64,000 nucleotides of DNA from Orrella sp037026685 (GTDB lineage: Bacteria; Pseudomonadota; Gammaproteobacteria; Burkholderiales; Burkholderiaceae_B): contig NZ_JBANET010000009.1 in assembly GCF_037026685.1 (NCBI RefSeq), positions 74,899 through 138,898 on the forward strand, read 5' to 3'. The translations under genes were made by a program, and so were the position numbers. This document shows, piece after piece, positions 16,179 through 27,324 of this stretch (within the stretch, counting starts at the first letter, position 1; each line of letters begins with the position of its first letter). The notes below the pieces were generated by a model, which did no database searches, was not told the origin of the DNA, and saw nothing but the letters and a program-made list of their open reading frames with translations.

Positions 16179-17069
16179 CTACTGCAGGCCCGCGAGGCGG
16201 TGGAACTGCTCGACCGTGGTGATCGGCTCGGTGGGCAGGTCCGGGAAGGTCTCGCCGAACCACTTCTCCTGCAGCGCGGCCAGCCGGCCGCTGTCGCGGA
16301 TGTGGGTCATGAAGCCGGCCATGAAGTCGCGCAGCCCCGGGCTGTTCTTGGGGATGGGCCAGGCCGCGAAGCCGTCGCCCGACACCGCCACGCCTTTCTC
16401 GAAGACCTTGGGCCGCGCCTTGACAAGGTCGTTGACCGAGATCACCGCGTTGATGACGTAGTCCAGCCGGCCATTGGCCAGGTCGGCGTAGGCTTCCGGA
16501 TAGGACTGGTACTGCACCACCTGGCCCAGCTTGCCGCCCGTCTGCGCCAGCATCTTCTCCAGTTCGGGCAGGCGCGCCAGCAGGGCGCTGCCGGCCTGCA
16601 GGCCGACCGTCTTGCCGCTCAGGCTGGCCACGTCCGAGAGCCTGTCGTCGCCAGCGCGCTTGACGTAGTAGTGCTGGGCCGAGGCGAAGGGCGGGGCGAA
16701 ATCGAACACCCGCAGGCGCTCGTCGGTGACCAGCGCCCCGGTGAAGGCCATGTCGTATTGCCCGCCAGAGACCGCGGCCAGCAGGCCCGTCCAGGGCAGG
16801 ATCTCCTGGCGTATCTCGAACTTGGCGTAGGCCTTCAGGTCTTCGAGCAGCTCGGCATGAAAGCCCGAGGGCTTGCCTTCGGCGATGAAGTTGAAGGGCG
16901 CGTAGTCGTCCTCGGTGGCGACTGTCATGGTCCCGCGTTTTTCGATATCGGCCAGGTCGGCATGCGCCGGCGCGGCCAGTATCAGGCCGGCCGCCAGCAG
17001 GGCGCCGCGCCAGGCAGCGCGGTGCCGGGCCAGCAGGTCGGAGAGCATCGGAAGAGAGTGTTTGCGCAT
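16179..17069 (-). CDS. Polar amino-acid ABC transporter, substrate-binding protein
   Basis: 296 residues of the SBP_bac_3 family. A signal peptide with a long N-region (hydrophobic core GALLAAGLILAAPAHA, residues about 22-37) precedes ADLADIEKRGTMTVATEDDY, the family's first strand. The ligand loops YAPFNFIAEGKPSGFHAEL and the Asp in GGQYDMAFTG fit amino-acid binders. First gene of the operon; the MocR regulator lies divergently 194 bases away. The specific amino acid cannot be named. Confidence 0.93.
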   Translation of the reverse strand: MRKHSLPMLSDLLARHRAAWRGALLAAGLILAAPAHADLADIEKRGTMTVATEDDYAPFNFIAEGKPSGFHAELLEDLKAYAKFEIRQEILPWTGLLAAVSGGQYDMAFTGALVTDERLRVFDFAPPFASAQHYYVKRAGDDRLSDVASLSGKTVGLQAGSALLARLPELEKMLAQTGGKLGQVVQYQSYPEAYADLANGRLDYVINAVISVNDLVKARPKVFEKGVAVSGDGFAAWPIPKNSPGLRDFMAGFMTHIRDSGRLAALQEKWFGETFPDLPTEPITTVEQFHRLAGLQ

Positions 17070-17160
17070 GGCGTTCCCCTTGGAAGTGGCTCTGGTCTCC
17101 TTCCCTCGCTCTTGGATCTCGGCGGTCCCGGGCATCTTAGGGGCGAGCCCGGCGCGGCCG

Positions 17161-17170
17161 ATAGGGACAG
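17161..17170 (+). promoter_or_regulatory. ATAGGGACAG element, possible MocR site
   Basis: ATAGGGACAG lies between the divergent binding-protein and MocR genes. A nearly identical ATAGGGCAG occurs in the inverted repeat before the class III aminotransferase (20125-20133). Shared use by the MocR regulator is inferred from position only. Confidence 0.3.
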
Positions 17171-17263
17171 TTGCGGCCAGTGCGCTGGCCAGCTGCCGCG
17201 CCGCTGGCCCGGATATTGCTTGCAGGCGGAGCGGTGCAGATCGCAGCGCAGGAACCCGCCGTC

Positions 17264-18736
17264 ATGATCGATCACTACTTTCACCTGGACTTTCGCCACG
17301 AACGCGGCTTGCAGGAGCAGTTGCGCGAGTCGCTGGTCGACGCCATCCTGCATGGCATCTTCCCGCCGGACGAGCCGCTGCCTTCGTGCCGCCAGCTCTC
17401 GCAGCAGCTGTCGGTCTCGCGCAATACCGTGGCACTGGTCTACGAGAGCTTGCTGGAGAAGGGCTATCTGCAAAGCCGGCCGCGCAGCGGCTACTACCTG
17501 CATCCGGACTACCGGCAGGTCGGCCAGGCCGCGCCCGGCATGCCCCGCACCGGGGCGCAGGCCGGCGGCCATGAACCAAGGTGGAGCGCGCGGCTGCAGC
17601 GCCAGCCCAGCCTGCGCCAGGGTGTGCTGCGCCCGAGCAACTGGCGCCAGTACGACTATCCCTTCGTCTACGGCCAGGCCGATCCCGACCTGTTTCCCCT
17701 GGCGGACTGGCGCCGCGCCAGCCGCGAAATGCTGCGCGCCGGCCGCCACGGCGGCTGGATCGGCGATGCCATGGACCAGGACGATCCCGAGCTGATCGAG
17801 CAGCTGCGCACGCGCGTGCTGCCCAAGCGCGGCATCCGCGCCTCGGCCGGCGAGATCCTGGTGACGCTGGGTTCGCAGAACGCGCTGGCGCTGATCGCGC
17901 AGCTGCTGATGGGGCCGGGCGTGCGCGTGGGCATCGAAAGCCCGGGCTTTCGCGACGCCTGGAACATTTTCGAGATGCAGGGTGCGCAGGTGTCGCTGCA
18001 CCAGGTGGACGAGCAGGGCATCCGCATCGACGAGCGCCTGGCGCGCTGCGACTACGTCTACGTGATGCCCAGCCACCAGGTGCCCACCGGCGTGACGCTA
18101 AGCCCGGCGCGCCGCACGCGGCTGTGGAGCCAGGCCCACCGGCGCGACCAGGTCATCATCGAGGACGACTACGACGCCGACCTGGACCTGGCCAGCCATC
18201 CGCTGCCCGCGCTCAAGGCCGATGACCGGCACGGCCGCGTCATCTACCTGAGCAGCCTGTCCAAGTGCCTGGCGCCGGGCCTGCGGCTGGGCTACCTGGT
18301 GGCCGACGAGGAACTGGTGCGCGAGCTGCGCGCGCTGCGCCGGCTGATGTACCGCCATCCGCCGCTGAACAACCAGCGCCTGCTGGCGCTGTTCCTGGCG
18401 CAGGGCGACTACGACGCGCACCTGCGGCGCTATCGCGCGGCGCAGCGGCGCAAGCACGACCTGTTGCGCACGGCCATCGACCGGCGCCTGGGCAGCTGCC
18501 GCTATGCCGACGGTGCGGGTGCGGCGGCGTTCTGGCTGCGCGCCCCGGCCGGGATCAACACGCAGAAGCTGACCTGGGCGGCTTCGCGCCGCAGCGTCAT
18601 GATCGAGCCGGGGTTTCGCCACTTTTTTGGCGAGGCGCCCGACGACCGCCACTTCCGCCTGGGCTTTCAGGCCATCCCGGCCGAGCGCATCGAGCCGGGC
18701 ATCGCCTTGCTGGCCGAGGTGATGGACAGGATATGA
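17264..18736 (+). CDS. MocR-family (GntR/aminotransferase) transcriptional regulator
   Basis: 490 residues with the MocR layout: a GntR winged helix at about 15-80 (LQEQLRESLVDAILHGIFPP, then LPSCRQLSQQLSVSRNTVALVYESL) joined to a fold-type I aminotransferase domain from about 120. The PLP-binding lysine is expected in VIYLSSLSKCLAPGLRLGY. These regulators sense PLP or PLP-amino-acid adducts. It is flanked by a divergent amino-acid ABC transporter and a convergent class III aminotransferase, its likely targets. The frame is open from 17171, but MIDHYFHLDFRH at 17264 fits the family start. Confidence 0.92.
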   Translation: MIDHYFHLDFRHERGLQEQLRESLVDAILHGIFPPDEPLPSCRQLSQQLSVSRNTVALVYESLLEKGYLQSRPRSGYYLHPDYRQVGQAAPGMPRTGAQAGGHEPRWSARLQRQPSLRQGVLRPSNWRQYDYPFVYGQADPDLFPLADWRRASREMLRAGRHGGWIGDAMDQDDPELIEQLRTRVLPKRGIRASAGEILVTLGSQNALALIAQLLMGPGVRVGIESPGFRDAWNIFEMQGAQVSLHQVDEQGIRIDERLARCDYVYVMPSHQVPTGVTLSPARRTRLWSQAHRRDQVIIEDDYDADLDLASHPLPALKADDRHGRVIYLSSLSKCLAPGLRLGYLVADEELVRELRALRRLMYRHPPLNNQRLLALFLAQGDYDAHLRRYRAAQRRKHDLLRTAIDRRLGSCRYADGAGAAAFWLRAPAGINTQKLTWAASRRSVMIEPGFRHFFGEAPDDRHFRLGFQAIPAERIEPGIALLAEVMDRI

Positions 18737-18746
18737 GGTCGGGGCC

Positions 18747-20063
18747 CTAGGCGCTTGCCTGGCCCAGCACGCCGTCCAGCACGTCCAGCGCCTGTTCTAC
18801 CTGGGCGGCGGTCACGATGCACGGCGGGGCCAGGTGGATGCGGTTCTCGACCAGGAAGGCCAGCAGGCCGGCGTCCAGCAGCGCCCGGCGCACCGCGGCC
18901 ATGCGCGCCGGCGGCAGGGGTGCGCGGGTCGAAGGGTCGGCCACCAGTTCCAGCGCCCAGAACAGCCCCAGGCCGCGCGCCTGCCCGATGACGGCATGGC
19001 GCGCGGCCAGCTCGCGCACGCCCGGTCCCAGGACCTCCTGGCCGATGCGCCGGGCGTTGCCCACCATGTCCTCTTCCTGCATGGCATCGAGGGTGGCGAC
19101 GATGGCCGCCATCGCCAGCGGATGGCCCGAGTAGGTCAGCCCGCCGGGAAAGTAGCGGTCGTGGAAATGCTCGCAGATCCGCTCGGAGACGATGACGCCG
19201 CCCGCCGGGACATAGCCCGAGTTCACCCCCTTGGCGAAGGTGATGAGATCGGGCGTGACGCCGAAATGCTCGTGGGCCAGCCAGGCCCCGGTGCGGCCGA
19301 AGCCGGCCATGACTTCGTCCAGGATCAGCAGCAGGCCGAACTCGTCGGCCAGGGCGCGCACGCCGGGCAGATAGCCGGGCGGGGGCACGAGCACGCCGGC
19401 CGTGCCCGGGACGGATTCGAGCAGGATGGCAGCCACGCTGGCCGGCCCCTCGCATTCGATCACGCGGCGCAGGTGGCGCAGCGCCCGCTCGCATTCCTCG
19501 TCCTGCGTCTGCGCCTGGAACTCGCTGCGGTACAGGTAGGGCGTGAAGAAATGCACATGGCCGCGCGAATACTCGTTGGGCACGCGGCGCGGGTCGCCGG
19601 TGGCCACGATGGCCGCGCCGGTATTGCCATGATAGGAGCGGTAGGCCGAAAGAATCTTGTCGCGGCCCGTATACAGTCGCGCCATGCGCATGGCGTTCTC
19701 GTTGGCGTCGGCCCCGCCGTTGGTGAAAAACACCTTCTGAAAGCCCTGCGGCGCGCGCGCCAGGATGCGCTGGGCCGCCTGGCCGCGCACCGCCGTCGCA
19801 TGGGCCGGCGCCAGGGTGCACAGCTGCGCGGCCTGTTCCTGGATGGCGCGCACCACCTTGGGATGCTGGTGGCCGATGTTGGTGTTGATCAGCTGGCTGC
19901 TGAAATCCAGGTACTCGCGTCCTTCGTAGTCCCACAGCGTGCAGCCGCTGCCGCCGGCGAAGGCCAGCGGATCGAGCTGGCCCTGGACCGACCACGAATG
20001 AAAGACGTGGCGCAGGTCCAGTTCGCATGCCTGCCTGTTGGTGATGCCGTCGAATTGCTTCAT
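18747..20063 (-). CDS. Class III PLP-dependent aminotransferase
   Basis: 438 residues, normal for omega-aminotransferases (fold-type I, class III). Visible elements: YEGREYLDFSSQLINTNIGH at the N-terminus, NGGADANENAMRMAR, LILDEVMAGFGRTG with the PLP-nitrogen Asp, and the Schiff-base lysine in ITFAKGVNSGY. The GGADANE variant resembles taurine-pyruvate and related amine transaminases. The neighbouring MocR regulator and amino-acid transporter suggest use of an imported amine or omega-amino acid. The start at 20063 (MKQFDGITNRQA) was preferred to an upstream open frame of low-complexity arginine and proline. Confidence 0.92.
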   Translation of the reverse strand: MKQFDGITNRQACELDLRHVFHSWSVQGQLDPLAFAGGSGCTLWDYEGREYLDFSSQLINTNIGHQHPKVVRAIQEQAAQLCTLAPAHATAVRGQAAQRILARAPQGFQKVFFTNGGADANENAMRMARLYTGRDKILSAYRSYHGNTGAAIVATGDPRRVPNEYSRGHVHFFTPYLYRSEFQAQTQDEECERALRHLRRVIECEGPASVAAILLESVPGTAGVLVPPPGYLPGVRALADEFGLLLILDEVMAGFGRTGAWLAHEHFGVTPDLITFAKGVNSGYVPAGGVIVSERICEHFHDRYFPGGLTYSGHPLAMAAIVATLDAMQEEDMVGNARRIGQEVLGPGVRELAARHAVIGQARGLGLFWALELVADPSTRAPLPPARMAAVRRALLDAGLLAFLVENRIHLAPPCIVTAAQVEQALDVLDGVLGQASA

Positions 20064-20122
20064 GGATAGTCCTTGCCGATGCCTGCGCGCCAAGCCGGCG
20101 TGCGCGCCCCGCCTGGCGGCCA

Positions 20123-20151
20123 CTATAGGGCAGCGGCGCGCCGCCCTATAG
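20123..20151. promoter_or_regulatory. Inverted repeat upstream of the aminotransferase
   Basis: CTATAGGGC and its exact complement GCCCTATAG are separated by 11 GC-rich bases. It lies 60 bases before the aminotransferase start and is a good candidate operator; the MocR protein is the suggested but unproven ligand. It is also downstream of topB (minus strand stop at 20215), so a role in transcript ending is an alternative. Confidence 0.45.
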
Positions 20152-20214
20152 AGCCAGATCGCGCCGGCCCATGGGCCAGCGCGCGTGCGCGGCGGCAGGC
20201 CGGGCGGCGCGCCG

Positions 20215-22896
<2,682 letters not shown>

Positions 22897-23098
22897 GCGG
22901 TTCCAAAGGCGACGATCGTCGCGATAGCGCGGGAATATTAAGTGCGGAGTTTCGCGCGGTGCAAGTCGGGGCCGGAGCAGGCGGTCCGTACCGAACCATA
23001 GCGCAAATGCGGCCGGCCCCCGCCGCGCTGCGCCATAATCGTGATTTCACCATCCCGGCGCCCGGCCCCTGTCCGGCGCCGGCTTGCCAAGGAGCGCC

Positions 23099-25633
23099 AT
23101 GCCGGACGCCACGATGCAAGCCCCCCTGCAAAGCGCGGTGCGCTGGCAGCGTTTCCTGTCGGCCACCGCGCTGGGCTTGTCGGTCGTCCTGCTGGCCAGC
23201 GCGCTGGTATGCCTGGTGGCGGCCAATTGGCCGGCCTTGCCGGTATGGGCCCGGCTGTCCGGCGCCCAGGCGCTGCTGGTGCTTTGCGTGGCGCTCGCCC
23301 TGGCGCTGGGGCGCCGGCGCGCCCGGCCGGCCAGCGCCCTGCGCAGCCGCGCCTGGCGCGCGGCCCTGTTGCTGGCCGGCCTGGTGCTGGGCGCATTGCT
23401 GGCGCTGCTGGGCCAGACCTACCAGACCGGCGCCGATACCTGGCAGCTGTTCGCATGGTGGGCCGCCTTGCTGCTGCCCTGGGCCTGGGCAGGCGGCACC
23501 GCCCTGTGGATACTCTGGCTGCTGGTGGCCAACGTGGCCCTGCTGTGCCTGCTGGGCGAGCGCACCCCGCTGGGCTGGCTCAGCGTGACCGGCTCGCCGC
23601 TGGCCGCCCTGGTGCTGGGCGGCTTCAATTTCCTCGTGCTGGGCGCCTGGGAGGCCATCGGCCTGGCGCGCGGCCTGCGCGCGCGCACCGGCCCGCGGCT
23701 GGCCGCGGCCCTGGCGCTGGGCGCCTTGACCGCCAGCGTCGCGGTAGGCGCGCCGCTGCCGGCCAACTGGCTCGTCCTGCTGGCGCTGTTCGCCGGCCTG
23801 GCGGCCTGGTACCGGCGCGTGCGGCCCGATCGCGTGGTGCTGGCCTGTATCGTGCTATGCGTGATGCTCGTCTCCTTGCGCGCGGCCAGCCACTGGCTGT
23901 GGATGCTGCTGCCGGGCCCGGCCGTCGCCTTGCCGCTGGCGGCCCTGCTGCTGGCCCAGGCGGCCTGGGCGGCGCGCTGGCTCGGGCGCGGGGCCGGCGG
24001 CGTGCAGGGCGGACAGGCGGACGCGGCCGCCGCGCCTGCCTGGTATGTCCAGGCATTGCTTGCTTTCGGCGCCTGGCTGTCCAGCGTGCTGCTGCTGGGC
24101 TTTGCCGTCTCCTCCGGCCTTTTCGGCCTGGACAACGCGCTGCCCGCCGGCCTGGCCCTGTGCGTGACGGCGGCCGTGGCGCTGCGGCTGCTGCCGGCCC
24201 GATGGGTGTTCCTGCGGCAGGCGGCGGTGGCCGTGGCCGCCGGTTCGGCGGCGCTGGCGCTGGCCGGCTTGCCCTGGTTCAGCAGCGGCGAGCCCGCCGC
24301 CGGCCATTGGGCCGGCGCGTTCGGCATGCTGGCCCTGCTTTATGCCGCCGCGCCGGACCGCACCTTGCGGCTGCTGTGCGCGCTGGGCATGGCCGGCGCC
24401 TGCGCCGCCGGTTTCTTCGCCCTGCATGCGGACAGCGGCTTGCTGCGCTGGCTGTTCGAGCCCTCGTCCGGCGACGCCCTGCGCACCCGGCTGGTGCCGG
24501 TGGCCGTGCTGGCCTGGGGGGCGGCGGCCGCCTTCCTGCTGGCCTACGCGCCCGAGCGCCCGCGCACGGCCCAGGCGCTGGCGCCGCTGGCCTGGGCCTG
24601 GATGCTGGCGGCGCAAGGCTATGCCTGGATCGCCGGGGGCGTGCCGCTGTCCGAGCTGCCCGCCCTGTGGGCCCTGTACCGGCCCGCCGCCTTGGCGGCG
24701 CTGGCCATCGTGCTGCTGCCGGTCTGCTGCCTGGCCCTGCTGGCCAGCACCGAATCGGACGAGCCCCAGGGCGGGCTGAGCGCCCCGTGGCGCGCCGGGG
24801 CCTGCCTGGGCGTGCTGGCGCTGGCGCTGCTCTGGACCGCGTCGCCGGGCATCTCGCTGGCGCTGAGCTGGCTGATACTGGGCCAGGGCCGCGCGCGCCG
24901 CCACCTGGCCGCCTTTGGCGCCGTGGCCGGCTTGCTCTACCTGATCCAGTATTACCACCACCTGCAGGTGCCGCTGCTGGGCAAGGCCTTGTGGCTGGCG
25001 GCCGCCGGCGCCCTGGCCCTGCTGCTGTTCGTGCTGGCGGCCGCGGCGGCGCGCCGCGCGCTCAGGGTGCAGGCCACGGCGCCCGCGCCGGCGCCCCCGG
25101 CCCGCGTGCGGCGCCGCTACCACTGGCGCGCCGCCATGGTGGTGCTGGGCCTGGCGATGGCGCTGGGCCTGAGCAACGGCAGCATCTGGCTGCGCGAACG
25201 CACGCTGGCGCATGGGCAGGTGGTGCGGCTGGCGCTGGCGCCGGCCGATCCGCGCAGCCTGATGCAGGGTGACTACATGGCGCTGGATTTCGAGGTCGCC
25301 GTGCAGATGATGCGGCTGCGCCCGCCCAGGGCGGCGCCCGATACGCCGTACTTCGAGGTGCCCCGGGACGGCTATCTGATCCTGCGGCCCGATGCCCAGG
25401 GCGTGGCGCGCCTGGTCCGGCTGCAGCAAAGCCCGCAGCCGCGCGGCCAGGGCGAGATCGCGCTGCGCTACCGCAAGCGCGCCGGCCGGGTCCATGTGGT
25501 CACCAACGCCTACTTCTTTCCCGAGGGGCAGGCGCACCGCTACCAGGGCGCGCGTTATGGCGAGTTTCGCGTCAACGAATACGGCACCGGCCTGCTGGTG
25601 CGCCTGCTGGACGAGCGGCTCGAACCGCTTTAG
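23099..25633 (+). CDS. Large membrane protein with DUF2157, DUF4401 and GDYXXLXXXV domains
   Basis: 844 residues. About twenty hydrophobic helices fill residues 20 to 690, in the manner of DUF2157 followed by DUF4401. The C-terminal domain after about residue 690 contains L-M-Q-G-D-Y-M-A-L-D-F-E-V, the GDYXXLXXXV signature, and ends with a soluble beta-rich segment. Function is unknown for all three families; fused forms occur in many proteobacteria as inner-membrane proteins. The start at 23099 has AAGGAG four bases upstream and was preferred to 23084. Stands alone between topB and gluQRS. Confidence 0.85.
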   Translation: MPDATMQAPLQSAVRWQRFLSATALGLSVVLLASALVCLVAANWPALPVWARLSGAQALLVLCVALALALGRRRARPASALRSRAWRAALLLAGLVLGALLALLGQTYQTGADTWQLFAWWAALLLPWAWAGGTALWILWLLVANVALLCLLGERTPLGWLSVTGSPLAALVLGGFNFLVLGAWEAIGLARGLRARTGPRLAAALALGALTASVAVGAPLPANWLVLLALFAGLAAWYRRVRPDRVVLACIVLCVMLVSLRAASHWLWMLLPGPAVALPLAALLLAQAAWAARWLGRGAGGVQGGQADAAAAPAWYVQALLAFGAWLSSVLLLGFAVSSGLFGLDNALPAGLALCVTAAVALRLLPARWVFLRQAAVAVAAGSAALALAGLPWFSSGEPAAGHWAGAFGMLALLYAAAPDRTLRLLCALGMAGACAAGFFALHADSGLLRWLFEPSSGDALRTRLVPVAVLAWGAAAAFLLAYAPERPRTAQALAPLAWAWMLAAQGYAWIAGGVPLSELPALWALYRPAALAALAIVLLPVCCLALLASTESDEPQGGLSAPWRAGACLGVLALALLWTASPGISLALSWLILGQGRARRHLAAFGAVAGLLYLIQYYHHLQVPLLGKALWLAAAGALALLLFVLAAAAARRALRVQATAPAPAPPARVRRRYHWRAAMVVLGLAMALGLSNGSIWLRERTLAHGQVVRLALAPADPRSLMQGDYMALDFEVAVQMMRLRPPRAAPDTPYFEVPRDGYLILRPDAQGVARLVRLQQSPQPRGQGEIALRYRKRAGRVHVVTNAYFFPEGQAHRYQGARYGEFRVNEYGTGLLVRLLDERLEPL

Positions 25634-25685
25634 CGCCCGGCTGGGCGGTGGGGCTGCCTGCCCGCTGCGCACGCCGGCCGGCGTC

Positions 25686-26579
25686 TCAGGCGCGGGCGTC
25701 CAGGCGCCGCTCGCCAAAGCGCCGCGCCCAGTGGGCCGTGGCCTGCGGCCAGAAAGCCGCCAGGTCCCGCGCCGGCAGCGCCGGCAGGCCCAGCTGGCGC
25801 CAGGCCGCTTGCAGGGTATCGAGCGGCCGCGAAAGGTCCAGCGCCGGCGCGCCGTTCTGCTTGGACAGCTTCAGGCCGCGCTCGTCGTACACCAGCGGCA
25901 CGTGCATGACGCGCGGCGCCGGCACGCCCAGCAGGCGCGCCAGCACCCGCTGGCGGGCCGTCGAGCCGAGCAGATCCTGGCCGCGCACCACGTCGGTGAC
26001 GCCTTGCGCGGCATCGTCCACCACCACCGCCAGCTGATAGGCCCACAAGCCGTCGGCGCGGCGCAGCACGAAGTCGCCGATGGCCTGAGAGACATCCTGC
26101 TCTTGCGGCCCGAGCCAGCGGTCGTCGAAACGTTCCGTGCCCTCGGGCACGCGCAGCCGCCAGGCGCGCGGGACGCGGCCGGGCGGCAGGCCGTTGCGGC
26201 AGGTGCCGGCATAGGGACGCTCGCCCTCGGGCAGCTGGCCGTGGCGCTGCAGGGCCGAATCGGCGATCTCGCGGCGGGTGCAGCCGCAGGGGTAGACCCT
26301 GCCTTGCTCGGCCAGCTGCTGCAGGGCGGTTTCGTAGGCGGCGTCGCGTTGCGACTGCCAGATCACCGGGCCGTCCCAGTGCATGCCCAACGCGCGCAGC
26401 TGGTCCATGATGCAGCGGTCGGCGCCCGGCACGGCGCGCGGCTTGTCCACGTCTTCGATGCGCAGCAGCCAGCGGCCATGATGCGCGCGCGCGTCCAGGT
26501 AACTGGCCAGGGCGGCGACCAGCGAGCCTTCGTGCAGCGGACCGCTGGGACTGGGCGCGAAACGGCCGACGTAGCTCAA
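25686..26579 (-). CDS. gluQRS: Glutamyl-Q tRNA(Asp) synthetase, TTG start
   Basis: 297 residues, the usual length. This GluRS paralogue lacks the anticodon domain and loads glutamate onto queuosine 34 of tRNA-Asp. The HIGH-like region GRFAPSPSGPLHEGSL is at residues 5-20, a zinc site includes CGCTRRE, and the KMSKS equivalent is LKLSKQNG. The annotated start is TTG at 26579: LSYVGRF aligns with the known family start, and the TTGA overlaps the smg stop, indicating coupled translation. Longer frames upstream run through smg in the wrong frame. Confidence 0.9.
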   Translation of the reverse strand: MSYVGRFAPSPSGPLHEGSLVAALASYLDARAHHGRWLLRIEDVDKPRAVPGADRCIMDQLRALGMHWDGPVIWQSQRDAAYETALQQLAEQGRVYPCGCTRREIADSALQRHGQLPEGERPYAGTCRNGLPPGRVPRAWRLRVPEGTERFDDRWLGPQEQDVSQAIGDFVLRRADGLWAYQLAVVVDDAAQGVTDVVRGQDLLGSTARQRVLARLLGVPAPRVMHVPLVYDERGLKLSKQNGAPALDLSRPLDTLQAAWRQLGLPALPARDLAAFWPQATAHWARRFGERRLDARA

Positions 26580-27034
26580 TGCAGGCGGCGGCCGCCTTCG
26601 TCGTCGAGCAGTTCTTCGAGGACGAGGTTGTCGATCTCGGCCTCCTGGCTCCAGAGCACCATCAGCGCGATGATCTTGAGTTTTTCCAGCGAGACGGGCG
26701 ATTCGTCGATGGCCATGGCGCGGTCGATCACGATCTCGCGCAGCGGCGCGGGCAGCACCCCGGCCGACTCCAGGAAGGCCACGAAGCCGATGGCCTCGGA
26801 ACCCAGCTGGGCATATTCGGTGTCGGCGTAGACGCGGGTGCCCGTGGCGGGCGACTGGGCCAGTTCGACGCAGCGTTCGGTGGTCTCGGCCAGGCCGTAG
26901 AGCCAGCCCAGCGCATCGTCGATGTCCTCGTGCTCGAAGCCCGCGGCGACCAGGCGCCGGGTGAGGACGTCCGCCGCGGGACAGGCTTGCGGCGTGTAGT
27001 AATTTTCGAACAGGTAAACCAGAATGTCGTACAT
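26576..27034 (-). CDS. smg: Smg protein (DUF494)
   Basis: 152 residues beginning MYDILVYLFENYY, the typical Smg start, with LARRL-type helices and FEHEDIDDALGWL. The family is conserved in beta- and gammaproteobacteria, usually next to dprA and a topoisomerase gene, but its function is not known. Here it overlaps gluQRS by 4 bases (TTGA) and precedes it. The open frame reaches back to 27133, but nothing before 27034 resembles the family. Cytosolic; no membrane segments. Confidence 0.9.
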   Translation of the reverse strand: MYDILVYLFENYYTPQACPAADVLTRRLVAAGFEHEDIDDALGWLYGLAETTERCVELAQSPATGTRVYADTEYAQLGSEAIGFVAFLESAGVLPAPLREIVIDRAMAIDESPVSLEKLKIIALMVLWSQEAEIDNLVLEELLDDEGGRRLH

Positions 27035-27324
27035 ATATCGTGCAGCTCGGTTGACCCCGTCGCGCCCCCGGGCGTGCAGCCACCGACGGCTTGAACGTAA
27101 CTTTACTCTACGCTGATTTGTCATGCCGGGCAACTTGAGCGCCGGGCGCTTTGCGGCGATGCAGCAAGCCCCCTCGGGCGGGGCGCGACCGTCGCCTTAA
27201 AGGGACCGACCCCCAATCGACGCTTGCATCCTGGGGCGGTCCGGCCGTTTGCGCTGCGATGCAGCATGCAATACAGTGATTGCTGGCGATCGTCCCATCA
27301 CAATAATTTCAGGATCAGGTTTTC

